Source: Pseudomonadota bacterium (lineage in GTDB: Bacteria > Pseudomonadota > Gammaproteobacteria > Steroidobacterales > Steroidobacteraceae). From it: DNA of 64,000 nucleotides. Made by a program: the position numbers and the translations under genes. Shown here one piece after another: positions 1 through 7,966 of the stretch (its first letter is position 1; each line of letters opens with the position of its first letter). The notes under the pieces were generated by a model. The model searched no databases, was not told where the DNA came from, and saw only the letters and a list, made by a program, of their open reading frames with translations. The DNA is taken from the NCBI GenBank assembly GCA_018241505.1, contig JAFEDS010000021.1, positions 62,001-126,000 on the forward strand, read 5' to 3'.

Positions 1-518
1 GCGAAGTAGCGATGGGTGGGCTCTGACAACACGTAACCTGACGCACGCGCGTCCCAGCGGATTTCCTGACCCCCAATGGCGGCCGGCCACATCAAATCCA
101 GTACCGGAGTGAATCGGGCGATGATGTCCACCGGTTGCTGGCCTTGCACCTCGTAGGTGATGAGGGTCCCGGGTTGCTCCAGCGGTACAAAAATCCTTTC
201 GCGCACCACGAAGTCCGGGCCCACGTAGATGCGGGTCACGGCTTCCGGGCTGTACTCGATGCGGCGTAGGATCGCTTTGCCGTCGATTTCAGTGACGCTC
301 TGCGGCCGCCGGAAAGAGACACCGAAAGATGTCAGGATTTGCAGGGGGTACGCCCAGCTCTCCAGGCCGTTCTCGGAATAGCCGAATGTGGCGGAGCGGC
401 GTCCGTGGACGGCCAGGAACCGGCTGGTGGGAGCGGAGTCACTGCTCCAGCTCAGCTCCGCGCCCGGCAGTACTGGCGAGCTGAGCAGCGCGAACAGCAG
501 AAGAGCACCCGCACGCAA
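1..518 (-). CDS. Exported glycogen-debranching-enzyme-like protein, N-terminal part (runs off left edge)
   Basis: Only the first 172 codons are in the window. The product begins with a short hydrophobic export signal (LLLFALLSSPVLPG) and continues into a beta-rich region with RFLAVHGRRSATFGY and ESWAYPLQILTSFGV. This resembles the N-terminal domain of secreted amylo-alpha-1,6-glucosidase-like proteins, which cut alpha-1,6 branches in glucans. The catalytic alpha/alpha barrel would lie outside the window, so activity cannot be judged. I chose a TTG start (516-518) because GAGGG lies nine bases upstream and a TATAAT hexamer lies just before that. The family call rests on overall resemblance only; another glycoside hydrolase with a similar N-domain is possible. 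Confidence 0.6.
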   Translation of the reverse strand, partial: MRAGALLLFALLSSPVLPGAELSWSSDSAPTSRFLAVHGRRSATFGYSENGLESWAYPLQILTSFGVSFRRPQSVTEIDGKAILRRIEYSPEAVTRIYVGPDFVVRERIFVPLEQPGTLITYEVQGQQPVDIIARFTPVLDLMWPAAIGGQEIRWDARASGYVLSEPTHRYF

Positions 519-550
519 CTGAATCGACCCTCAAAAGCCCGTTCCGCCGG

Positions 551-556
551 ATTATA
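551..556 (-). promoter_or_regulatory. Probable -10 box (TATAAT) of the debranching-enzyme-like gene
   Basis: The minus strand reads TATAAT exactly, 33 bases before the TTG start of the leftward gene, which would give a 5' leader of about 25 bases. No good -35 hexamer is visible 16 to 18 bases upstream, so the promoter may need an activator. Confidence 0.4.
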
Positions 557-632
557 TCGTGTCCGGTTGCCGGCTCTGCCGGCTTGCCCGCGGTGCTATC
601 TTGCTCGCCCCAGCGAATGGCCGGAGTTGCCA

Positions 633-962
633 ATGCAGATGTCCGATATCCCTTTTGGTGTCACGGATTGGGCGCAGTTGGAAGTCACAGAGCACAAGGG
701 CGAGCGCGGCGCCGCTCTCTGGCGCACACGGCACTTTGGCGGTATCCGTGTCCGCCTCGTCGAATACACACCGGGCTACCTGGCCGATCACTGGTGTCGC
801 AAGGGGCACATCCTTTTGTGCACCGAAGGGGAGCTGCTGACGGAGCTCGAGGACGGCCGCACCTTCACACTGCGGCCGGGAATGAGCTACCAGGTTGCCG
901 ACAACGCCGAGGCGCACCGTTCATCCACGAGCTTGGGCGCGAAGCTCTTTGTAGTCGACTGA
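633..962 (+). CDS. DHCW motif cupin fold protein
   Basis: A 109-residue single-domain cupin. The motif that names the family, DHWC in this copy (Asp52, His53, Trp54, Cys55), is followed by a typical cupin turn (EGELLTELEDGRTFTLRPGM) and a conserved AHRSST segment near the end. Members are small beta-barrel proteins of unknown biochemical role. The open frame extends further upstream, but ATG 633 is preceded by GGAG at a spacing of six bases and matches the usual family length. It stands alone, divergent from the debranching-like gene and convergent with the acyltransferase gene. Confidence 0.8.
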   Translation: MQMSDIPFGVTDWAQLEVTEHKGERGAALWRTRHFGGIRVRLVEYTPGYLADHWCRKGHILLCTEGELLTELEDGRTFTLRPGMSYQVADNAEAHRSSTSLGAKLFVVD

Positions 963-979
963 GGCGTGTTGGTTCCGGG

Positions 980-1750
980 TTATTGAGCCGATCCCGGCGC
1001 TTGTAGTGGCGCGCTGTCGCTGAATCCCGTGCGTGCGTCCAGCTCGATATGCATGGCAATGAGGCGCCGCTGCAACTCGAGCCGTGCCGACTCGGCCTGC
1101 TGTTCATCCATCTTGGGCGGCAGCTCGATGGGCTCGCCAATGAGAATCCTTATTTGGGCACCGGGCTTGGGAATGACCGTCCGGTCCCAGGAGCCGAGAA
1201 TCCAGGACTTCGATGCCGATGCGGCCACCGGCAGGAGCACCCCTGAGCTCTTGCGCGCCAATGTCAGAATCCCCAACTGCGCGATCCCGCGGGGTCCGCG
1301 CGAGCCATCGACGGCGAGACACGAGTTCAGGTGCCGGTCTTCACGCTGGGCCTTGATCATTTCCGCCAGCGCGCGCGCGCCGCCGGACCCGGATGAGCCG
1401 CGGGCGACACGGTACCCGAGCCCTCGTTCGACCTTCGTCATGAGGTCGCCGTCGCTGCTCTTCGAGCACATCAGCATCCAGCGGCCGCGGTGGGGCCGGC
1501 TGAAGTAGTATAGGAGTTGGAATGTACGGGCGTGGAGGAAAGCTCCGACGATCGGCTTGTCCCCTTTGAGCAAGTCCGTCAGGATCGGCTCGTTCTCAGT
1601 GGTGTAGTGCCAGGTTCGGGCCATGCCCCCATACACGCCTCGCGCGATCGGCGGCAGAATGTGGCGTACAACAAATTGTTTGACGGGTTTCTTGCGTTTG
1701 GCTGGGACTGCCGCGGGTGTGGTTGCGTCCAGAGCGTCCGAGTTGCTCAC
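980..1750 (-). CDS. DUF374-type lysophospholipid acyltransferase family protein
   Basis: A 256-residue protein related to the DUF374 branch of the LpxL/PlsC-like acyltransferases. It has a basic N-terminus, FLHARTFQLLYYFSRPHRG, a SSDGDLMTKVERGLGYRVARGSSGSGG stretch typical of the family (given here only as a landmark near residues 85-115), and AVDGSRGPRG near residue 155. Members are thought to acylate membrane or lipid A-like acceptors at the inner membrane. The GTG start (1748-1750) overlaps the stop of the HMG-CoA reductase gene by four bases (GTGA), so the two are probably translationally coupled. The substrate is unknown. Confidence 0.8.
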   Translation of the reverse strand: MSNSDALDATTPAAVPAKRKKPVKQFVVRHILPPIARGVYGGMARTWHYTTENEPILTDLLKGDKPIVGAFLHARTFQLLYYFSRPHRGRWMLMCSKSSDGDLMTKVERGLGYRVARGSSGSGGARALAEMIKAQREDRHLNSCLAVDGSRGPRGIAQLGILTLARKSSGVLLPVAASASKSWILGSWDRTVIPKPGAQIRILIGEPIELPPKMDEQQAESARLELQRRLIAMHIELDARTGFSDSAPLQAPGSAQ

Positions 1751-3036
1751 GATTCGTGGCTGCCGCTGCCGTTGGTCACACGCTTTTCGTTTGCCGTGGC
1801 GCCCTTGCGGCCGCCGGAGGCGTGGGCCGCGGCAAACTGGCCGCTGGCCATGGCGCCGACAATTGCCAGCTCGCCGGCCAACGCCACCGTCGCGCAGATT
1901 TCCGCAAACTTGCGCGCGTGGCCGCCACCTGCGCAGCCGAGCATCGACAAACACTCGTGTGCGGTGGGTAGATAGGTTCCGCCACCGACCGTGCCGACTA
2001 TGAGATTCGGCAGAGTAACCGATGCGTAAACCTCGTTTGCCGAGGTGCGTTCGACGCGTGTCAGGGCAGTAGTTGCTTCCGCGACGCAGGCGACATCTTG
2101 CCCGCATGCAATGAATATTGCGGCGAGGGCGTTCGCCACATTACCTTGTAGGCCGACCGCGCCGGTCTGCGCGGCTCCGTTGACGGCCTGCCGCCAGGCA
2201 CGCTCCATTTTTGCCGGCTCGGTACGCCAGTAGCGTTCCACCTGCTTGGGTGGAATGACTATCTCCGCGCTTACATTGCGCCCGCGCGTCGAGCGAAATG
2301 CCATGGGCGTGGCCCGCTTGTCCCCAGACATCATGGACTCGACGAGCCACGAGACAGGGGGTTTCGGCATGTTCGCCAACAGGTGCGCGCACACGGCCTG
2401 GGTTGCCAGGGTGACCATGTTCTGGCCCGCGGCATCGCCGGTCGAAAACTCAAACAGCACATACACGGTGTTGCCGACGATGGCGGTATTCGCAGCCAGC
2501 AGGCGGCAGAACCGCGACGTGCCGGCTGTTACTTCCTGCAGCGAGACCCGCTCCGAGGCCAACCAGCGCGCGAATTCCGCTGCCTGCGGCAGGTTCGCAA
2601 ATTCGAAGCACGGGGCGCGCCCCACTTGGCTGTCGCCGCATTGGGCGATGGCGCCGCCACTGCGGTTCATGACATTGAACGCGTGTTGGAAAGACGCTAC
2701 GAGCGTGCCCTCGCTCGTGGCGAAAGGCACGAAGAAATCGCCGTTGGCCGCGCTTCCAACAATGCGTATCGGGCCCGCAACACCCAAGGGTACGCGCGCA
2801 AAGCCGAGAAATCCTTCGATACTGCCGGCGAGCTTTTCAGGGGCGATTTCCGCGCCACGGCCACTGATCTGTTCGATCTCGTAGCCGGCCGCGCTGAGGC
2901 GGCGGCGGCGTTCCAGGACGGCTTCCTGCGATGGATCGGTTGTGGCCGGCAGGCGCTGACAGGGAAGTGGTCCGCCCACTGAAAGGTCGCAGGCGGCAAC
3001 CTCCGCCCCGGGCCGCAGGCCGCTGACATCATTCAC
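1747..3036 (-). CDS. Hydroxymethylglutaryl-CoA reductase
   Basis: A 429-residue HMG-CoA reductase, which converts HMG-CoA to mevalonate. All landmark residues are visible: VPLGVAGP near 82, catalytic Glu109 in ATSEG, Lys240 in GDKR, Asp314 in ACGQD, GTVGGGT near 348, and a candidate catalytic His405 near the end. The DKR and GTVGGGT motifs fit the class I-like enzymes. The GTG start (3034-3036) has GGAAAG eight bases upstream. Gammaproteobacteria usually make isoprenoids by the MEP route, so this gene is unexpected. No other mevalonate gene lies nearby; its partner is the overlapping acyltransferase gene. Confidence 0.92.
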   Translation of the reverse strand: MNDVSGLRPGAEVAACDLSVGGPLPCQRLPATTDPSQEAVLERRRRLSAAGYEIEQISGRGAEIAPEKLAGSIEGFLGFARVPLGVAGPIRIVGSAANGDFFVPFATSEGTLVASFQHAFNVMNRSGGAIAQCGDSQVGRAPCFEFANLPQAAEFARWLASERVSLQEVTAGTSRFCRLLAANTAIVGNTVYVLFEFSTGDAAGQNMVTLATQAVCAHLLANMPKPPVSWLVESMMSGDKRATPMAFRSTRGRNVSAEIVIPPKQVERYWRTEPAKMERAWRQAVNGAAQTGAVGLQGNVANALAAIFIACGQDVACVAEATTALTRVERTSANEVYASVTLPNLIVGTVGGGTYLPTAHECLSMLGCAGGGHARKFAEICATVALAGELAIVGAMASGQFAAAHASGGRKGATANEKRVTNGSGSHES

Positions 3037-3053
3037 TATTTACACTTTCCGAC

Positions 3054-3075
3054 AATCCGCCAAAAGGGGCGGATT
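3054..3075. promoter_or_regulatory. Inverted repeat upstream of the HMG-CoA reductase gene
   Basis: Perfect 8-base arms AATCCGCC and GGCGGATT are separated by six bases and lie 18 bases before the GTG start, overlapping where a promoter or leader hairpin would be. It could be an operator or a translation-affecting hairpin; the sequence alone does not decide. Confidence 0.4.
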
Positions 3076-3227
3076 TAGACCCCACCAGGTGGCGATCCTA
3101 CTCCGGTCGGCGCGCTCGCGTGCAAGAGTTGCAACGCCGCCGCTGGGCAGCCAGTGGGCGGCCGCACCGCTGCCCGTGCGGTGAGCCTCATGTCACGCTG
3201 TTGCTTTGCGGCGTGAAGTAACAGTGT

Positions 3228-3887
3228 TCAGAAATAGGTTACGGTGAGCAGCGGCGCCGTTTTGGCGCGGTCGGCGCCGGTTGAGTCGTCAATGGAGAAG
3301 AGGCCGACAATCGGCGGCCCCAGGTCCTCCAGTATCCGTACCTGGAAGTCCGCGAGGTTACGCCGCTGAGCCTCAACCATCAGGCCCGTTACGTCGATGG
3401 CAACGTACTTGCCCTGGTCCGCGGGACCGAGCTGTGGTGACAGAATCGTGTACGCCAGCGGTGGCTGTGCCGTCCGATCGAAATCCGTTGCCAGCATGGG
3501 CTGCTGAAAGCTCACCAACTCGATACGGACGGGAACCACTGCGTTGGTGGGCGCCAGGTCGTCAATAAAGACTTCGAGGAACGCGGAGTCGATACGGGCA
3601 TCGGCCGGAACACCGTTGGAACCGCCCAAGGGGAAATGCAAGAACGCCCGGGTCTCCGTGCCGGTGCCCGGATCGATGCCGACGAACACTTTTTGCACAC
3701 CCGGCCCCATGCCCTGGGTCACCGTGGCGGTCGTCGGGGATGTCTGCTCGATGTCGCCATCGAAGCCGGAATCGCTGTAGATCTGGGTTTGAAAGGTTTC
3801 CGGGGAGCTGTCACCACCGCCGCCGCCGCAACCGGCGAGAACGAGTAGGGCAGAGGCGATGGCGAGACGTAAGGTCTTGATAGGCAT
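3228..3887 (-). CDS. Putative lipoprotein with DNRLRE-like beta domain
   Basis: A 219-residue protein with a clear lipoprotein signal: MPIKTLRL, a hydrophobic stretch and the lipobox LAGC, followed by a poly-glycine linker (GGGGG). The rest is a beta-rich domain with TRAFLHFPLG, ADARIDSAFLEVF and IDVTGLMVEAQ, in the order seen in DNRLRE-type domains of surface proteins. That domain is associated with extracellular or cell-surface attachment; its role here is unknown. It stands alone between the HMG-CoA reductase and QueA-like genes. Confidence 0.65.
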   Translation of the reverse strand: MPIKTLRLAIASALLVLAGCGGGGGDSSPETFQTQIYSDSGFDGDIEQTSPTTATVTQGMGPGVQKVFVGIDPGTGTETRAFLHFPLGGSNGVPADARIDSAFLEVFIDDLAPTNAVVPVRIELVSFQQPMLATDFDRTAQPPLAYTILSPQLGPADQGKYVAIDVTGLMVEAQRRNLADFQVRILEDLGPPIVGLFSIDDSTGADRAKTAPLLTVTYF

Positions 3888-3966
3888 CGTGTTGTTCAGT
3901 GCGGCAAGTTACCTCGAGAAGTGTAGTACAGTCATTGCGGAACGTCTCAAAAGATTGCAGCACAGC

Positions 3967-5007
3967 TCACGCCGCATTACGTTCAATCAGCACGGAGTCC
4001 CCGAACTCGTGAGTTCGGTAGCTGTGGAAATCCAGTAGCTCGTCCATCTTTGCGAGCACGTGCCGAGGAACGAACGCGCGCAAAAGCTCGTGATGGCTGG
4101 TCCCGTTTTCGTGCGTGCCCGAGACGATGGCCTCGACTACTCGAAGGTGCGTTTCAGGCCCCAGTTTCAGGCGCGCGAGGCCGGGTCCGGCGAGGATCTG
4201 TCCGTTGGCCCATGCGGCAGCCTCGAGTGCTCTCACCACGGTGGTTCCAACCGCGATGATGCGGTCGCCCCGCATGCGCGCCGCGCTGATCGCCGCCGCC
4301 GTGATTTTCGGTATGTTATAGGGTTCGTCCAGGGGAAACCGCGCATCGAGACGCGGGTCGCCGGTAGATGACAGGCCCGCGGCATGTGTCAGTGTTGCGA
4401 AACCGATTCCCCGGGCCGCCAACGCCGCAACCGTTCCCCAACTCAACATGAAGCCCGCCGATGGCGGCTCAAAGGCGGCCGGCTGCGCGGCGATCGAGCT
4501 CCACGTGTCATGGAGCGCCAGGGGCTGGTGTACGTGCGCATACTGGATCGGCTTGCCGTGCCTGGCGAGACTCGCCCAGATTTCCTGGGGCGAGCCGTGC
4601 AGGTAGACGCAGATCAGGCGGGGGTGATCCAACAGTCGTTCAACCGTGGCTCGCAATCGGCCGAGCGCGAGTTGATCGCCAGGCCTCAGTTCGGGTGGCG
4701 GCAGCCGATCCTCGGTGCGGGTCCGATGGTCGCCGGCGCCGAATACAACCGCGGTGAAGCGATCTACCTGCGTGCGTTCCAGCGAGCGCCGAGCGGCCAG
4801 GCGCACTTCAATGGCTCGTCCCGTGGGGATATGTATGCCGCACAGGCTGGCGGGCAGCGTCGCCGCGTCGTTGGCCACAACCAGGTCACCGGGTTGCAGC
4901 AAGTCCACAAACTCCATCCTCAGCCGATGTTCGATGTTGCCACTTCGCCGTACAAACAGCAGTTTCGCATCCGGCGGGCGGTGAACCGGTTCATGTGCCG
5001 CGATCAC
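3967..5007 (-). CDS. QueA-like S-adenosylmethionine:tRNA ribosyltransferase-isomerase paralogue
   Basis: A 346-residue member of the QueA fold family, which in its canonical form transfers the ribosyl part of SAM to 7-aminomethyl-7-deazaguanine in tRNA. QueA landmarks are LLQPGDLVVANDAATLPASL near residue 38, an EPYNIP segment aligning with the canonical EXYXIP, and DRIIAVGTTVVRALE near 265. The canonical APTAGLHF pocket is changed to EPPSAGFMLS, and the N-terminal start region is also divergent. It is therefore probably a paralogue with altered specificity rather than the housekeeping enzyme. Its GTG start overlaps the stop of the upstream SDR gene by four bases, and both lie under a SoxR-type promoter. 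Confidence 0.75.
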   Translation of the reverse strand: MIAAHEPVHRPPDAKLLFVRRSGNIEHRLRMEFVDLLQPGDLVVANDAATLPASLCGIHIPTGRAIEVRLAARRSLERTQVDRFTAVVFGAGDHRTRTEDRLPPPELRPGDQLALGRLRATVERLLDHPRLICVYLHGSPQEIWASLARHGKPIQYAHVHQPLALHDTWSSIAAQPAAFEPPSAGFMLSWGTVAALAARGIGFATLTHAAGLSSTGDPRLDARFPLDEPYNIPKITAAAISAARMRGDRIIAVGTTVVRALEAAAWANGQILAGPGLARLKLGPETHLRVVEAIVSGTHENGTSHHELLRAFVPRHVLAKMDELLDFHSYRTHEFGDSVLIERNAA

Positions 5008-5681
5008 GATGCCAGCACTTCCGCAAGTTCCCGAGCCACGACTTCCGGTCGCTTCAGTGTCGCGACATCGGCGTCCGGCATTGCGGCTGCATGTAGCGCA
5101 GTGTCCATGTCACCGGGATCGAAGGAAATGAACCGTACGCCGGTGTCGGCCAGCTCCTGCTCCCAGATCGACGTCATATGGCGCAGCGCCGCCTTGCTTG
5201 CGCCATACGCGCCCCAACCCGGGTAGGGCGTCACCGCGGCGTCGCTCGAAATGTTCAACACCAAGGGCCTTCTGTGCTCGCGGGCGGATGCGGCCAGGGA
5301 GCCCAACAAGGCTTTGGTCAGGCGGAACGGGCCAACGACATTCGTCGCGAGCGCGCGCTCGAGGTCCTCGCACTCGGTGTCCGCCAGCAGTTGCAGCGGC
5401 ACGGGCCCGAGGTCCGATGCGTTGTTGATGAGAACATCGAGCCCGCCGAGTGCACCCAGAACCTGGAGCGCGATGCGGTGAATATCGGCCTCGACCGCAA
5501 CATCGCCCACGATCCCATGAACACGGCTGCCGTACTCCTGCGCGACCCGCGTCACACCGTCCGGCCGGCGCGCGACGAATGCGACATCAGCGCCGCGCGC
5601 GCTGAGCTCATGGACCAACGCGAGGCCGAGGCCGGCAGTGCCGCCCGTAATGGCTACTCGCTTACCCGCAAACTGCTGCAT
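5004..5681 (-). CDS. Short-chain dehydrogenase/reductase
   Basis: A 225-residue classical SDR. The Rossmann motif TGGTAGLG is near residue 10, NNAS near 82, the catalytic Ser in LNISSDAAV, and the YGASK catalytic Tyr-Lys pair near 155. Members reduce or oxidise small carbonyl compounds with NAD(P)H; no substrate can be assigned. The start ATG at 5681 is supported by GGGAG six bases upstream; an upstream in-frame ATG would add ten residues that look unrelated. It is the first gene of an operon with the QueA-like gene and is divergent from soxR. Confidence 0.85.
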   Translation of the reverse strand: MQQFAGKRVAITGGTAGLGLALVHELSARGADVAFVARRPDGVTRVAQEYGSRVHGIVGDVAVEADIHRIALQVLGALGGLDVLINNASDLGPVPLQLLADTECEDLERALATNVVGPFRLTKALLGSLAASAREHRRPLVLNISSDAAVTPYPGWGAYGASKAALRHMTSIWEQELADTGVRFISFDPGDMDTALHAAAMPDADVATLKRPEVVARELAEVLAS

Positions 5682-5709
5682 GCAAATCTCCCGTGTCTGG
5701 TTGCGATGC

Positions 5710-5740
5710 AAGGTAGAAGTTCAAGTGAACTTGAAGTCAA
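5710..5740 (-). promoter_or_regulatory. SoxR-type promoter and sox box of the SDR/QueA-like operon
   Basis: On the minus strand a -35 TTGACT (5740-5735) and a -10-like TACCTT (5715-5710) are separated by 19 bases, the overlong spacing that MerR-family activators correct by twisting DNA. The spacer carries a near-perfect palindrome, TTCAAGTGAACTTGAA on the plus strand (5720-5735), close to the enteric sox box CCTCAAGTTAACTTGAGG. It lies 28 bases before the SDR start and 27 bases before soxR. Confidence 0.8.
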
Positions 5741-5767
5741 GTACCGGCATTGCTACCCTCGGGCCGG

Positions 5768-6202
5768 ATGCAGGACGTATTGACCATTACCGAGATCTCC
5801 CGGCGCAGCGGCGTTGCCTCATCCGCACTGCGTTTCTACGAAGAACGCGGCTTGATCCATTCGCAGCGGGCAGGATCGGGACACCGCCGCTATCGGCGCG
5901 AGGTGTTGCGCCGCATAGCCTTCATTGTGTTTGCCCAGAAAATGGGGCTGTCGCTCGAGGAGATCGGCCAGGAGCTGGCCCGGCTGCCGGCGAACCGGGT
6001 GCCGCAGCGCGCGGACTGGGCCCGGCTTTCCGCGAGTTGGACGCGGCGGATCGATGAGCGTATTGCGGAGCTCGAGCGGCTTCGGGCGGGGCTCACGCGC
6101 TGTATCGGTTGTGGTTGCCTGTCACTGAAACAGTGCCAATTGTCCAATCCGGCCGATTCGGCGGCGCGATTGGGGCCGGGGCCGCGGTTCCTGATGCGCT
6201 AA
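5768..6202 (+). CDS. soxR: Redox-sensitive MerR-family activator SoxR
   Basis: A 144-residue MerR-family regulator. The winged helix covers residues 6-70 with ALRFYEERGLI and GHRRYRR. A dimerisation helix follows, and then the SoxR signature CIGCGCLSLKQC, whose Cys112, Cys115, Cys117 and Cys123 hold a [2Fe-2S] cluster. SoxR is switched on when this cluster is oxidised by redox-cycling compounds or nitric oxide. The ATG at 5768 fits SoxR length. The palindrome in the divergent promoter is the obvious target, so the SDR/QueA-like operon should be in its regulon, and soxR itself may be autoregulated. There is no soxS nearby, as expected outside enterics. Confidence 0.93.
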   Translation: MQDVLTITEISRRSGVASSALRFYEERGLIHSQRAGSGHRRYRREVLRRIAFIVFAQKMGLSLEEIGQELARLPANRVPQRADWARLSASWTRRIDERIAELERLRAGLTRCIGCGCLSLKQCQLSNPADSAARLGPGPRFLMR

Positions 6203-6211
6203 GATGCGCGG

Positions 6212-6919
6212 ATGAACGATTCCGACACGCGTTCCCTCTACCTGTTCGCGGACAGCCAGCCGTTGTTCTGGGAGGGCGGGGCCTTTCTGGCCGACCTGTG
6301 CCGCGGCGGCGCCAGCAGCCATCCCAACGTGGCCTACATCGGCGCGTCCAACGGCGATTCCGCGGACGCGCATGCAATTTTCACGGCTGCGTTCGCGCAG
6401 GTGCCAACGGCCAGTACGCATTGGGTGCGCGCCGACTTCAACAACGAGGATCGGGCCTTTCTCCACGAGGCCGATGTCATTGTGCTGGCCGGTGGCGATG
6501 TGGAGGCGGGTTGGGACGTATTCATCCGGACCGGCTTGCGCGAGTCGCTGCACAACTGCTATCGCGACGGCGCAATCCTGCTGGGAGTGTCCGCGGGCGC
6601 TGTGCAGTTTGGCAGGTACGCGACCGTAGCCGACAGCAATGGCGCGCAAAAGCTGGTGGAAACCCTCGGGCTGCTCAACGTCATTGTGGATGTACACGAT
6701 GAAAAGCGCGACTGGCACGGCTTGTCATCGACAATCCAACTGTTGGAAGGGGCGTTGCGCGGAATCGGCATCCCCCATGGCGCCGCCCTGGTGGTCCATC
6801 CCGATGGTACCTACGAACCGCTCGGCCGGCCTGTGGAAGAGTTTGTTCTGAGCGGCGGCCGCCTACGGCGCTCGGTGTTGCTGGCGGATATTCGTAACGG
6901 CGATGAGGTAGTCAGTTGA
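6212..6919 (+). CDS. Type 1 glutamine amidotransferase-like / peptidase S51 family protein
   Basis: A 235-residue cytoplasmic protein of the S51 (dipeptidase E/cyanophycinase) fold. The nucleophile elbow GVSAGAV places the probable catalytic Ser at 127; VLAGGDVEAGW near 92 and GIPHGAALVV near 190 fit the family. Members cleave Asp- or isoAsp-containing peptides; the substrate here is unknown. It starts nine bases after soxR and its stop overlaps the TTG start of the following hydrolase by three bases (TTGA), so the two form an operon that may be co-transcribed with soxR. Confidence 0.75.
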   Translation: MNDSDTRSLYLFADSQPLFWEGGAFLADLCRGGASSHPNVAYIGASNGDSADAHAIFTAAFAQVPTASTHWVRADFNNEDRAFLHEADVIVLAGGDVEAGWDVFIRTGLRESLHNCYRDGAILLGVSAGAVQFGRYATVADSNGAQKLVETLGLLNVIVDVHDEKRDWHGLSSTIQLLEGALRGIGIPHGAALVVHPDGTYEPLGRPVEEFVLSGGRLRRSVLLADIRNGDEVVS

Positions 6920-7701
6920 GCTCGTGGGGTCATGTCGAACAGTTCGGCCGGGCGGACGATCCGCCGGTGCTGTTACTGCATTCCCTGGCGACCCATGGCG
7001 CCATGTGGTCCGCGCAGATTCCTACCTGGGGCCGTTCCTTCCGCGTGATTGTCCCGGACCTGCCGGGCCATGGATCCACACCGGCCGATCCCACTCTGCA
7101 CCGTTTTGAGGACTTCGCGGCGAGCGTACTGCGGCTGCTCGACTCCCTGCGGATCGAGCGGATCGCACTGGTGGGGTTGTCGTTGGGCGGCATGATCGGG
7201 CAGGCACTGGCACTTCGGTATCCGGACAGGGTCGGCGCCCTCGTGCTGGCGCACACCTTTGCCCGTGTCAGCGGGCCGATGCTGCCGATCTGGAAACAGC
7301 GGCAGGCGACTGTTGAGTCGCAGGGCATGGAAGGCCAGGTGGCCCCGACCCTGGAGCGCTGGTTTACGCCGGCATTCCGCGCGGCTTCACCCCTGACGTT
7401 AGGTTGGATTGCGGACATGATTCGCGCCACGCAGCCGGCGGGGTATTGCGCCGTAGCGGAATGTATCCAACACCTGGACTATCTCAATCGACTCAGTGAG
7501 ATCGAGCAGCCGACCCTGGTCGTGGCGGGATCGGAAGACAAGGGCGCCTCGCCGGAAGTGGCGACCGAGATGCACGCGCGTCTGCCCCAGGCACGGCTGC
7601 TGATCCTGCCCGATGCGGGTCACCTGGGTTGCGTCGATCGGCCGGTTGAGTTCACTGAACGGGTCGGCGAATTTCTCCTCGAGACGAACCGCGCGCAATG
7701 A
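6916..7701 (+). CDS. Alpha/beta hydrolase (enol-lactonase-like)
   Basis: A 261-residue alpha/beta hydrolase. The oxyanion loop LLHSL is near residue 21, the nucleophile elbow GLSLGG places Ser89, VVAGSEDKGAS carries the candidate acid, and DAGHLG carries the catalytic His near 237. Overall it resembles 3-oxoadipate enol-lactonase (PcaD)-type enzymes, but no pathway partner is nearby, so only the fold and hydrolase activity are safe. The start is a TTG overlapping the preceding stop codon; no ATG fits the N-terminal strand. Confidence 0.8.
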   Translation: MSSWGHVEQFGRADDPPVLLLHSLATHGAMWSAQIPTWGRSFRVIVPDLPGHGSTPADPTLHRFEDFAASVLRLLDSLRIERIALVGLSLGGMIGQALALRYPDRVGALVLAHTFARVSGPMLPIWKQRQATVESQGMEGQVAPTLERWFTPAFRAASPLTLGWIADMIRATQPAGYCAVAECIQHLDYLNRLSEIEQPTLVVAGSEDKGASPEVATEMHARLPQARLLILPDAGHLGCVDRPVEFTERVGEFLLETNRAQ

Positions 7702-7966
7702 GCTTGGGCGCGCGACCAATTCCAGCTACACTAGCGGTTCACTCCCCAGCGGGGCTGACCTATGAAGTATCGATCCTGAAAATCGTCCGCCGTATCCGTT
7801 GACCCGGGTGCGGATTGCGATTGGCCGGCCCCCGGCCTCTCTACGTCTGGCGTAAACACGAGCGCGATGCTCGACCCAATGTGCTGCGGCGCCTTGGGCG
7901 ATTGCCCGTGCGTCCGCACGACGGCGCTGGCCGCCGCGCTACCCGCCGGCCTTTTCGGAGCAAGTC

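Noticed and set aside
339-632. N-terminal extension of the DHCW cupin frame
   Set aside because: It overlaps the leftward debranching-like gene, has no cupin similarity and lacks a ribosome site; GGAG before 633 marks the real start.
1751-2107. Upstream part of the acyltransferase frame
   Set aside because: It lies inside the HMG-CoA reductase gene in another frame; Arg-rich composition is typical of a shadow frame.
3162-3181. Hairpin CCGCAC/GTGCGG as a terminator
   Set aside because: No T-run and not at the end of a gene; left as an ordinary GC-rich repeat.
7731-7919. 62-codon leftward frame in the gap before the ABC exporter
   Set aside because: No ribosome site and no recognisable protein character.
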